Below, piece after piece: positions 28,834 to 36,255 of a stretch of 64,000 nucleotides of DNA. Both the position numbers and the translations under genes were made by a program. The notes under the pieces are model-generated. The model was not told the origin of the DNA. It did no database searches and worked only from the letters and a program-made list of their open reading frames with translations. Origin of the DNA: Oscillospiraceae bacterium (GTDB lineage Bacteria; Bacillota; Clostridia; Oscillospirales; Acutalibacteraceae); contig SVOQ01000010.1 in NCBI GenBank assembly GCA_015066345.1, positions 1-64,000 of the forward strand. The letters are read 5' to 3'. Each line of letters begins with the position of its first letter. Position 1 is the stretch's first letter.

Positions 28834-28835
28834 TT

Positions 28836-29078
28836 ATGGATATTTTCGTTGAATATTTAGATGGGGACTTTGCAGTTTGCAGGTTGCCCGATAAAGCTAA
28901 AAACCTTATCAGATTACCGCTCAGAGATTTACCCGAGGGTGTCCGTGAGCTTGTGGTAATTTCTATGCGTGACAATGGTTCGTTTGTAATAAACGAGTAT
29001 GGTCGCGAGGTAAGAATGAAAAAAATCAGTCAATATTTACGATATAAAAAATATTGCTTTGATTTACAAAATAATTAA
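28836..29078 (+). CDS. small DUF3006-like protein
   Basis: 80 aa. The start EYLDGDFAVCRLPD and LPLRDLPEGVREL resemble the short DUF3006 beta-barrel proteins of Firmicutes. It begins 2 bp after the ftsK stop and is probably read from the same mRNA. Function unknown. Confidence 0.6.
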   Translation: MDIFVEYLDGDFAVCRLPDKAKNLIRLPLRDLPEGVRELVVISMRDNGSFVINEYGREVRMKKISQYLRYKKYCFDLQNN

Positions 29079-29088
29079 CAAAAAAGTA

Positions 29089-29117
29089 TTGCTTTTTTTG
29101 TAAAAAGGTGATATACT
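29089..29117 (+). promoter_or_regulatory. promoter of rpsB-tsf
   Basis: TTGCTT (29089-29094), 17-bp spacer, TATACT (29112-29117). The predicted start near 29124 leaves a 105-nt leader before rpsB. Confidence 0.8.
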
Positions 29118-29123
29118 TTCTCA

Positions 29124-29215
29124 GTCAAAAACTCACGCAGGGTAGATTGCGGGTGTCGTGTGCATCAAAAGATGTGGTATCCGTGAGTCGAAACTTTGCG
29201 GCGGTTTAACAAAAA
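29124..29215 (+). promoter_or_regulatory. structured leader of rpsB, possible S2 autoregulatory site
   Basis: The leader folds around a closing stem actcacg (29131-29137) / cgtgagt (29182-29188), enclosing at least one hairpin, gcatc-aaaa-gatgt (29162-29175). The leader is more GC-rich than the flanking intergenic DNA. rpsB leaders bind S2 in other bacteria; regulation here is inference. Confidence 0.5.
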
Positions 29216-29228
29216 GGAGGACAAAATT

Positions 29229-29957
29229 ATGTCAGTAGTTTCAATGAAACAATTACTCGAAGCAGGTGTTCACTTCGGACACCAGACCAGAAGATGGAAC
29301 CCCAAAATGGCTCCTTACATCTTCACTGAAAGAAATGGTATCTATATCATCGACCTTCAGAAGACTGTAAAGAAGCTCGAAGAGGCTTACACCTTCATCA
29401 ACCAGATCGCTCAGGAGGGCGGCGAAGTACTTTTCGTAGGTACTAAGAAACAGGCTCAGGATTCTGTTAAAGAAGAAGCAGAACGTTGCGGTATGTCATA
29501 CGTAAACGCTCGTTGGCTCGGCGGTATGCTCACAAACTTCAACACAATCCAGAAGAGAATCAGAAGACTTGCTCAGCTTAACGCTATGGAAGCTGACGGT
29601 ACATTCGACCTTCTTCCCAAAAAGGAAGTTATCAAGCTCAACCTCGAAAGAGAAAAACTTGAGAAGTTTATGGGCGGTATCACAGAAATGAAAAAGATGC
29701 CCGCTGCTATGTTCATTGTTGACCCCAGAAAAGAAAGAATCGCTGTTCTTGAAGCAAAGAAACTCGGTATTCCGATTGTTGCTATCGTTGATACAAACTG
29801 CGATCCCGACGAAATCGACTATGTAATTCCCGGTAACGATGACGCTATCCGTGCGGTTAAACTTATCGCAGGTGCTATGGCTGATGCTATCATTGCAGGT
29901 CGTCAGGGCGAACAGAACGTTGCTGAAGAAGAAGTTGCTGAAGAAGCAGCAGAATAA
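29229..29957 (+). CDS. rpsB: 30S ribosomal protein S2
   Basis: 242 aa, from ATG 29229 with SD aaggagg. Family motifs: [30 protein letters not shown] and [14 protein letters not shown]. Codon use shifts toward the C-ending codons expected for highly expressed genes. It is followed by tsf after 63 bp containing a hairpin, the standard rpsB-tsf order. Confidence 0.99.
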   Translation: MSVVSMKQLLEAGVHFGHQTRRWNPKMAPYIFTERNGIYIIDLQKTVKKLEEAYTFINQIAQEGGEVLFVGTKKQAQDSVKEEAERCGMSYVNARWLGGMLTNFNTIQKRIRRLAQLNAMEADGTFDLLPKKEVIKLNLEREKLEKFMGGITEMKKMPAAMFIVDPRKERIAVLEAKKLGIPIVAIVDTNCDPDEIDYVIPGNDDAIRAVKLIAGAMADAIIAGRQGEQNVAEEEVAEEAAE

Positions 29958-29971
29958 GTAGTAAAATTAAT

Positions 29972-29995
29972 AGGCGGAATTTAATTCCGCCTTTA
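29972..29995 (+). terminator. intercistronic hairpin between rpsB and tsf
   Basis: Perfect stem aggcggaat / attccgcct (29972-29980, 29984-29992) followed by only a short T tract. It may act as a partial terminator that sets the S2:EF-Ts ratio, or protect the rpsB 3' end. Confidence 0.55.
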
Positions 29996-30020
29996 CAACT
30001 TTATAAAGGAGGATACCTCT

Positions 30021-31118
30021 ATGGCATTCACAGCTTTAGATGTTAAAAACTTAAGAGAAAAAACAGGCGTTGGTATGATGGAGTGTAAAAAAGCACTTAC
30101 AGAAGCTGACGGTGATATGGATAGAGCATTTGAAATTCTTCGTGAAAGAGGCCTTGCTGCTTCCGAGAAGAAAGCAAGCAGAATTGCTGCTGAAGGTGCA
30201 ATCATCGCTTACACAGATGATGCAGCTAAGGTTACAGTTCTTCTTGAAATCAACTCCGAAACAGACTTCGTTGGTAAAAACGACAAGTTCCAGGAATTCG
30301 GTCTTAACGTTGCTAAGACAATTGCAGCTAACAAACCCGAATCAGTTGAAGCTCTTGCAGAGCTCAAACTTGTTGATTCCGACAGAACAGTTACAGAAAA
30401 CCTTAACGACCTTATCCTCGTTATCGGTGAAAACCTCAAAATTCGTCGTTTCGTAATCGTTGAGGGTGACGTTGTAACTTACATCCACGCAGGTGGCGCA
30501 GTTGGTGTTGCAGTTAAATTCGAAACAAACCTTGAAGATAAAGCAGAATTCGTTGCAATGGGTAAAAACATCGCTATGCAGGTTGCAGCTATGAGCCCCG
30601 AATATCTTGCAAAAGAATCCATTTCTGCTGATGAACTTGCTAAGATGAGAAGCATCACAATCGACAGCTCTCTCAACAAGCCCGAATCTCTTCCCAAGCC
30701 CATCCTTACAGCTCTCTTCCAGAAAGCTTTGGCTGAAAACCTTTTCAGTGCTGAAGATGTTGCAGCTTATGAAGAAAATATGAAGAGCCCCTATCTCTTC
30801 AACTTCCTTTCTAAAGAAGCAGTTGCTACTCTTGCTTCTCTTGCAGTTGCAGGTAAAGAAGAGTATATGAACAACAAAATCTTTGCAGGTGCAGTTGAAG
30901 GTCGTATCAAGAAACAGATTAAAGAAATCTGCCTTCTTGAACAGACATTCGTTCGTTCCGATCTCTTTGATGGTACAGTAGCAGGTTATGTTGCACAGGT
31001 TGCAAAAAACAACAATGCTGATATCAAGGTTGTTGATTTTGTTCGTCTTGTTAAGGGCGAAGGCCTCGAAAAAAGAGAAGACAATTTTGCTGACGAAGTT
31101 GCCAGCATGATGAAATAA
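30021..31118 (+). CDS. tsf: elongation factor Ts with a long C-terminal half
   Basis: GDP/GTP exchange factor for EF-Tu. The N-terminal UBA domain has LREKTGVGMMECKKAL; the EF-Tu contact motif TDFV is in EINSETDFVGKND. At 365 aa it is about 60 residues longer than most EF-Ts (about 290-310). The extra length lies in roughly residues 215-290, with the helical segment NKPESLPKPILTALFQ onward, between the two dimerisation subdomains. ATG 30021 follows SD aaaggagg. Confidence 0.96.
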   Translation: MAFTALDVKNLREKTGVGMMECKKALTEADGDMDRAFEILRERGLAASEKKASRIAAEGAIIAYTDDAAKVTVLLEINSETDFVGKNDKFQEFGLNVAKTIAANKPESVEALAELKLVDSDRTVTENLNDLILVIGENLKIRRFVIVEGDVVTYIHAGGAVGVAVKFETNLEDKAEFVAMGKNIAMQVAAMSPEYLAKESISADELAKMRSITIDSSLNKPESLPKPILTALFQKALAENLFSAEDVAAYEENMKSPYLFNFLSKEAVATLASLAVAGKEEYMNNKIFAGAVEGRIKKQIKEICLLEQTFVRSDLFDGTVAGYVAQVAKNNNADIKVVDFVRLVKGEGLEKREDNFADEVASMMK

Positions 31119-31132
31119 GATTTCAAATGAGG

Positions 31133-31167
31133 GCGGCTTTCATTGAAAGTCGCTCCATACTTTTTTA
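31133..31167 (+). terminator. terminator after tsf
   Basis: Stem gcggcttt / aaagtcgc (31133-31140, 31146-31153, one G-T pair), with a six-T run slightly downstream at 31161-31166. Confidence 0.6.
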
Positions 31168-31217
31168 CATTGTTAAAAAACCAATTTTGGTAAACTATAT
31201 AAAGTGGTGAGATTATT

Positions 31218-32408
31218 ATGGAAAGAAAAGTAGGTACAGTTTCACGCGGTATTCGTTGCCCCATCATAAGAGAGGGTGACAACCTTGTTGATATTACTGT
31301 AACAAGTGTTCTTGAGGCTGCCGAAAGCGAAGGCTTCGCACTCAGAGATCGTGACGTTGTTGCTCTTACAGAGTCAATCGTTGCAAGAGCGCAGGGTAAC
31401 TACGCAAAAGTTGAGGATATCGCAGCTGACGTTAAAGCTAAGCTTGGCGGTGAAACAGTTGGTGTTATTTTCCCGATTTTGTCACGTAACCGTTTTGCAA
31501 TCTGTCTTAAAGGTATTGCAATGGGTGCTAAAAAGGTAGTTCTTATGCTCAGCTATCCCAGTGACGAGGTTGGTAACTCTCTTTTGACATACGATCAGCT
31601 TGATGAAGCCGGTATTAATCCTTACTCCGATGTTCTTTCTCTTGAAAAGTACAGAGAACTTTTCGGTGAAAATAAACACGAGTTCACAGGTGTTGACTAC
31701 GTCGCTTACTATTCTGAAATCATAAAAGAGGCAGGAGCAGAAGTGGAAATTGTTTTTGCTAACCAGGCTAAAACAATTCTTGATTATACCGATTGTGTTC
31801 TCACTTGTGATATTCATACAAGAGCAAGAACAAAGCGTATCCTTAAAGCTGCAGGTGCTAAAGTAGTTTGTGGTCTTGATGATATTCTTAATGCTTCTGT
31901 TAATGGTAGTGGTTGCAACGAAGCTTACGGTCTTCTCGGTTCAAATAAATCAACCGAAGATACAATTAAGCTTTTCCCCAGAGAATGTAATGATCTTGTT
32001 AAGGATATTCAGGCTGAATTCCTTGCAAGAACAGGTAAACACATTGAAGTAATGGTTTACGGTGACGGTGCATTCAAAGACCCACAGGGTAAAATCTGGG
32101 AACTTGCTGACCCCGTTGTTTCACCCGCACATACCGATGGTCTTATCGGTACACCCAATGAACTCAAATTAAAATACCTTGCGGATAACGATTTCAAAGG
32201 TCTTTCCGGTGCTGAACTTAAGGAAGCTATTTCTAACAGCATCAAAGCAAAATCCGCTAACCTTGTAGGCAATATGGCTTCTCAGGGTACTACACCCAGA
32301 CAGCTTACTGACCTTATTGGTTCTCTTTGTGACCTTACAAGCGGTTCAGGTGATAAAGGTACCCCCATTATCCTTGTTCAGGGTTATTTTGACAATTACA
32401 CAGACTAA
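31218..32408 (+). CDS. coenzyme F420-0:L-glutamate ligase-like protein (CofE family)
   Basis: 396 aa, matching the F420_ligase family in its start (RCPIIREGDNLVDI, ALRDRDVVALTESIVARAQG) and its end (GTPIILVQGYF). True CofE adds glutamates to F420-0 in archaea and actinobacteria. Clostridia of this kind are not known to make F420, and no cofC/cofD/fbiC-type gene is in the window. The protein is about 140 residues longer than archaeal CofE. The real substrate is unknown; an amide-bond ligase role is inferred. ATG 31218 has SD ggtgag. Confidence 0.75.
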   Translation: MERKVGTVSRGIRCPIIREGDNLVDITVTSVLEAAESEGFALRDRDVVALTESIVARAQGNYAKVEDIAADVKAKLGGETVGVIFPILSRNRFAICLKGIAMGAKKVVLMLSYPSDEVGNSLLTYDQLDEAGINPYSDVLSLEKYRELFGENKHEFTGVDYVAYYSEIIKEAGAEVEIVFANQAKTILDYTDCVLTCDIHTRARTKRILKAAGAKVVCGLDDILNASVNGSGCNEAYGLLGSNKSTEDTIKLFPRECNDLVKDIQAEFLARTGKHIEVMVYGDGAFKDPQGKIWELADPVVSPAHTDGLIGTPNELKLKYLADNDFKGLSGAELKEAISNSIKAKSANLVGNMASQGTTPRQLTDLIGSLCDLTSGSGDKGTPIILVQGYFDNYTD

Positions 32409-32427
32409 TTAACGGAGGTTGAAAAAT

Positions 32428-33408
32428 ATGGAACTTGTTAAACGTCCCGATGATATGAAAAGAATAAACAATATTGAACTCGCCAATGCTTTTATTGATG
32501 AACAGGTTGCGGCAGTTCGTTCGCAGGTAGGGGATAAAAAAGTTCTTCTCGCTCTTTCAGGCGGTGTTGATTCCTCTGTTGTTGCGGCTTTGCTTATTAA
32601 AGCAATCGGCAAACAGCTTGTTTGTGTTCACGTAAACCATGGTCTTATGAGAAAAGGCGAAAGCGAACAGGTTATTGAAGTTTTCGGTAAACAGCTTGAT
32701 GCAAATCTTATTTACATTGATGCAACTGACCGTTTTCTTGACAAACTTGTTGATGTTTCTGACCCTGAAAAGAAACGTAAAATTATCGGTAATGAATTTA
32801 TTGAAGTTTTCAACGAAGAAGCACTTAAGCTTGAAGGCATTTCTTTCCTTGCTCAGGGTACAATTTACCCCGATATTCTTGAGAGTGACGGAGTTAAGGC
32901 TCACCACAACGTTGGCGGTCTTCCCGAGGATATGAAGCTTGAGCTTTGCGAACCCGTTGCACTTCTTTATAAAGATGAAGTACGTGTTGTTGGTTCTGCG
33001 CTCGGTCTTCCCGATGAAATGGTTTATCGTCAACCTTTCCCGGGTCCCGGTCTTGGTGTTCGTTGCCTTGGTGCAATTACACGCGACAGACTCCACGCTT
33101 TAAGAGAAGCTGATGCAATTCTTCGTGAAGAATTTGATAATGCCGGTCTTGCAGGTAAAGTATGGCAGTATTTTATTGCCGTTCCCGATGTTAAGAGCGT
33201 TGGTGTAAGAGATTCTAAACGTTATGAGGGTTGGCCCGCAATCATTCGTGCAGTTAACACAACTGACGCAATGAGTGCTACAATTGAAGAAATTCCTTAC
33301 GCACTCCTTCATAAGATTACTGATAGAATTACCCACGAGGTAGACGGCATCAACCGTGTGCTCTACGACCTCACACCGAAGCCCATCGGCACAATTGAGT
33401 GGGAATAA
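32428..33408 (+). CDS. guaA: GMP synthase ATP-pyrophosphatase subunit without glutaminase domain
   Basis: Converts XMP to GMP. 326 aa. ATG 32428 is nine bases after SD ggagg; an upstream TTG (32419) overlaps the SD. The ATP-pyrophosphatase P-loop SGGVDSS is at about residue 45, followed by the C-terminal dimerisation domain ending GTIEWE. Normal bacterial GuaA is about 510-520 aa with an N-terminal class-I glutaminase, absent here and not encoded just upstream. This resembles the archaeal two-subunit form (GuaAa + GuaAb); the amidotransferase may lie elsewhere. The stop codon is within a 16-bp repeat that bounds the downstream island. Confidence 0.9.
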   Translation: MELVKRPDDMKRINNIELANAFIDEQVAAVRSQVGDKKVLLALSGGVDSSVVAALLIKAIGKQLVCVHVNHGLMRKGESEQVIEVFGKQLDANLIYIDATDRFLDKLVDVSDPEKKRKIIGNEFIEVFNEEALKLEGISFLAQGTIYPDILESDGVKAHHNVGGLPEDMKLELCEPVALLYKDEVRVVGSALGLPDEMVYRQPFPGPGLGVRCLGAITRDRLHALREADAILREEFDNAGLAGKVWQYFIAVPDVKSVGVRDSKRYEGWPAIIRAVNTTDAMSATIEEIPYALLHKITDRITHEVDGINRVLYDLTPKPIGTIEWE

Positions 33409-33411
33409 TAC
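33396..33411 (+). repeat. direct repeat, left end of guaA island (attL)
   Basis: tgagtgggaataatac at the guaA stop codon; an identical copy is at 38034-38049. The 3' end of guaA is a well-known integration site for genomic islands and ICEs. Confidence 0.85.
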
Positions 33412-33497
33412 CAAGTTTTTTAAAAATCCTTGATTTATAAGGGATTTAAGAGTTTTTTCACGCTCTGTGACTAAGCTTGTGACTAAATATATATTTG

Positions 33498-33533
33498 AAC
33501 TGACTGATTATAATATCGGTCAGTTCTTTTTTT
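33498..33533 (+). terminator. terminator inside the island, after guaA
   Basis: Stem aactgac / gtcagtt (33498-33504, 33519-33525), AT-rich loop, then c and seven T. It now ends the guaA transcript. Confidence 0.75.
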
Positions 33534-33610
33534 ATCAAAAATTTTTTGTTATATAATAAGATTAATTGTCATCATATTGTGAATGAATGTAGTTTTAACT
33601 CGATTTTTTG

Positions 33611-33639
33611 TTGCAATATTAGTTTTCGATTGTTATAAT
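33611..33639 (+). promoter_or_regulatory. promoter of the island HTH regulator
   Basis: TTGCAA (33611-33616), 17-bp spacer, TATAAT (33634-33639), 34 bp before the ATG. Confidence 0.8.
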
Positions 33640-33673
33640 AGTAAGTGGATTTTTATATTTAAGAGGTGTACTT

Positions 33674-33886
33674 ATGGCTGTTAGTTATAAAAAACTCTGG
33701 AAACTCTTGATTGACCACGATATGAAGAAAAAAGACCTTGCAAAGGTCGCTGATATCAGCAACTACACAATCACAAAAATGAGCAAGGGTGAAAACGTCA
33801 CCGTTGAAACCCTCGGCAAAATCTGCGCTGCATTAAACTGTGGCGTGGATGATATTATGGAATTTGTTCCGGAAGAAAATCAGTGA
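33674..33886 (+). CDS. Cro/C1-type HTH regulator (YozG-like)
   Basis: 70 aa, a single helix-turn-helix domain: KKDLAKVADISNYTITKMSKGENVTVETL is the HTH span (residues about 20-48), split here across the two helices DLAKVADIS and NYTITKMSKG. ATG 33674 has SD aagagg. Small regulators of this type commonly precede DNA methyltransferase genes, where they act as control proteins; the methylase starts 48 bp downstream. Confidence 0.9.
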   Translation: MAVSYKKLWKLLIDHDMKKKDLAKVADISNYTITKMSKGENVTVETLGKICAALNCGVDDIMEFVPEENQ

Positions 33887-33934
33887 ATTCAATAATTAGA
33901 TTTATAGACAGTTTATTCAAACGGAGGCTTTATT

Positions 33935-35971
33935 ATGAGCACATTAGAAATTAAAAGAGACAACGGAAAAATCTTTTGCCCTTTAACAGATTCTTGGCAT
34001 ATTGAAACACCTGAGGAAAAAGTGCGCCAAGAATACATAAAAATTCTTGTAGAGGACTATGGATATTCTCTTGACCAAATGGCACAAGAAATCAAAGTCA
34101 ATAATTCTCAGCGCGGTCAAGGCAAGGCACGTGCAGATATTGTTATTTGGAAATCAAAACAGGATAAAATCGAAAGCAAAGCCGCTTTTATTGTTGTTGA
34201 ATGCAAAGCGGAAAATGTTCGTATTCGTGAAGAGGATTATTATCAAGGATACAACTATGCTTCTTGGGCTGGTGCAAGCTTCTTTGTAACTACTAACGAA
34301 AAAGAAACAAAATACTTTAACGTTGACAAGGATTATCTTCCTAAAGAATTAGTAGAAGTTGTCGCTATTCCTACTGCAGAAGAAGCACTGAATGACAAAA
34401 AAGTAAAAGATATTCTCTCTAAAACGAAAACATTTACAAGAGATGATTTTACAAAGATTCTTCGCACCTGCCATAATATTATTCGTAATAATGATAAGCT
34501 TTCTCCTGAAGCTGCATTTGATGAAATTAGCAAAATTCTCTTTATGAAGATCAAATACGAGCGTGAGCAGCGTGGTGCAAAAGTTTTTACGAAGAATGAA
34601 TTTGTAGAAAAAGAAAAGTGGTTTGAAAAAGAAATTCGTCCCAGTCTGAAAGGAACTCCTAAAGATCTTCCTTATATGCAATTCTTGTTTTACAACACCA
34701 AGGAAGAATTTAAGGATGACCAACTTTTTGAAGAAAACGAAATCATTAAAATCAGACAAAACAGCTTTGAGCAAATCCTCGAAAAGCTCGAAACCTATAA
34801 TCTTTCCGATACACAAGATGACGTTAAAGGTATCGCCTTTGAACAGTTCTTGGGTACTACATTCCGTGGTGAATTAGGACAATACTTTACCCCTCGCACT
34901 ATCGTTGATTTTATGACGCATATTCTTGATCCCAATGAAACGGAAACTGTATGTGATCCTACTTGTGGTAGTGGTGGTTTCTTGATTAAAGCATTCGAAT
35001 ATATGCGTGAAAAAATTGAGGAAGACGTAAAGAAAGCTAAAGCCGAATTGCGTTCTGTTATTGAAGGTGAGAACTACGATTCACTATCCGAAAAGGAACA
35101 GGTAGTTATCAACGAACGCATTGAAGCTATGCAATCCACACTTAACAAAGAACTCGATACCCAAGTAGAGGGTAGCCGTATGTATAATCTGTCCCGTAAT
35201 TGTATTTATGGAACTGATGCTAACCCTCGTATGGCAAGAACCTCAAAAATGAATATGATTATGCACGGTGATGGACACGGAGGCGTTCATCATCACGACG
35301 GCTTGCTGAATGTTAACGGTATTTTTGAAGAGCGTTTTGATGTAATTTTAACGAACCCTCCTTTCGGCGCAAGAATTGATAAATCTCAAAAAATTACCGA
35401 AGCAGATAAATTCACCGATGAAGCTTTGATCGCAAAATATAAAGAAAAATACGGTGAAGCTTATGAAAATGCGCTCAAGCAGGTAAACGATAACATCGGC
35501 AAATCCTTGCTTTCTCTCTACGATGTCGGTTCTATGTCCGGTCTTACTGAAGTGCTCTTTATGGAACGTTGCCTCAGACTGCTTAAAAAAGGTGGCCGTA
35601 TGGGTATGGTTTTGCCTGAAGGTGTTCTTAATACATCCAACCTTCAGAAAATTCGTGAATACTTTGAAGGTAAAGCCAAAATCATTTTGATTTGTTCGAT
35701 CCCTCAAGATGTATTTATCGCTGCCGGTGCCACAGTAAAACCCAGCCTCGTTTTCTTCAAGCGTTTTACTGAAGAGGAAGAACTTCAGTACTTGGGTGCA
35801 AAAACCAAGGCCGAAGGCGAAGTTCGTGAAAAATATATCGAAACCATTAACACAGTAAAAGAAGAAATTGCAAAAGAAAAAATCAAGGCAATACGAATGG
35901 TAGGACTAAAAACGCTTAATGATATTGAAAAAAATATTATTGAAGAAGCAAAACCGCTTATCAAACAATAA
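33935..35971 (+). CDS. type I-like DNA adenine methyltransferase with N-terminal HsdR-type nuclease-like domain
   Basis: 678 aa. Residues about 25-150 resemble the HsdR N-terminal domain with a PD-(D/E)xK pattern (Asp68 in ARADIVIW; Glu89 and Lys91 in VVECKAE). Next comes an HsdM helical domain (about 165-310), then an N6-adenine methyltransferase with SAM motif DPTCGSGGF at 341-349 and catalytic NPPF at 474-477. HsdM proteins with this extra domain are usually followed by hsdS; no specificity subunit or target-recognition domain is visible, nor an HsdR helicase. So it is either a solitary modification enzyme or part of a partly deleted system. ATG 33935 has SD acggagg. Confidence 0.85.
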   Translation: MSTLEIKRDNGKIFCPLTDSWHIETPEEKVRQEYIKILVEDYGYSLDQMAQEIKVNNSQRGQGKARADIVIWKSKQDKIESKAAFIVVECKAENVRIREEDYYQGYNYASWAGASFFVTTNEKETKYFNVDKDYLPKELVEVVAIPTAEEALNDKKVKDILSKTKTFTRDDFTKILRTCHNIIRNNDKLSPEAAFDEISKILFMKIKYEREQRGAKVFTKNEFVEKEKWFEKEIRPSLKGTPKDLPYMQFLFYNTKEEFKDDQLFEENEIIKIRQNSFEQILEKLETYNLSDTQDDVKGIAFEQFLGTTFRGELGQYFTPRTIVDFMTHILDPNETETVCDPTCGSGGFLIKAFEYMREKIEEDVKKAKAELRSVIEGENYDSLSEKEQVVINERIEAMQSTLNKELDTQVEGSRMYNLSRNCIYGTDANPRMARTSKMNMIMHGDGHGGVHHHDGLLNVNGIFEERFDVILTNPPFGARIDKSQKITEADKFTDEALIAKYKEKYGEAYENALKQVNDNIGKSLLSLYDVGSMSGLTEVLFMERCLRLLKKGGRMGMVLPEGVLNTSNLQKIREYFEGKAKIILICSIPQDVFIAAGATVKPSLVFFKRFTEEEELQYLGAKTKAEGEVREKYIETINTVKEEIAKEKIKAIRMVGLKTLNDIEKNIIEEAKPLIKQ

Positions 35972-35976
35972 TCTAT

Positions 35977-36237
35977 GTGTTTGAGGTACAGTCTAAAGGT
36001 TCAATTGATAGCCTTATTCTTAATCTAAAGAAAGCACAAAGCAACGCTGCTGTTCAAGCTGTTGTCGCCGTTGCCGATGAAGAACAACTTGCAAAGATTA
36101 TTCGTGAAAGTACAGGTGTTATTGATGCTAATTCTCTTCGCACATGGGATTCCGAAGATGTTTTAGCTGTCTATGACTCTCTCGTAAGGGCTCATGAATC
36201 AATCAACAAACTTGCTCTTGTCCCTGAAAGCTTTTAA
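35977..36237 (+). CDS. small unknown ORF, possibly a gene remnant
   Basis: 86 codons from GTG 35977, five bases after the methylase stop, with no clear SD. The start (FEVQSKGSIDSLILNLKKAQ) reads like the interior of a larger alpha/beta protein rather than a natural N-terminus. It may be the C-terminal piece of a deleted gene, or a small protein translated by coupling to the methylase. No family recognised. Confidence 0.45.
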   Translation: MFEVQSKGSIDSLILNLKKAQSNAAVQAVVAVADEEQLAKIIRESTGVIDANSLRTWDSEDVLAVYDSLVRAHESINKLALVPESF

Positions 36238-36255
36238 TCAAATGGTTTGTATAGC

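Noticed and set aside
34349-34816. Antisense frame opposite the island methylase
   Set aside because: Phe/Lys-rich shadow without SD; the sense strand carries intact methylase motifs.
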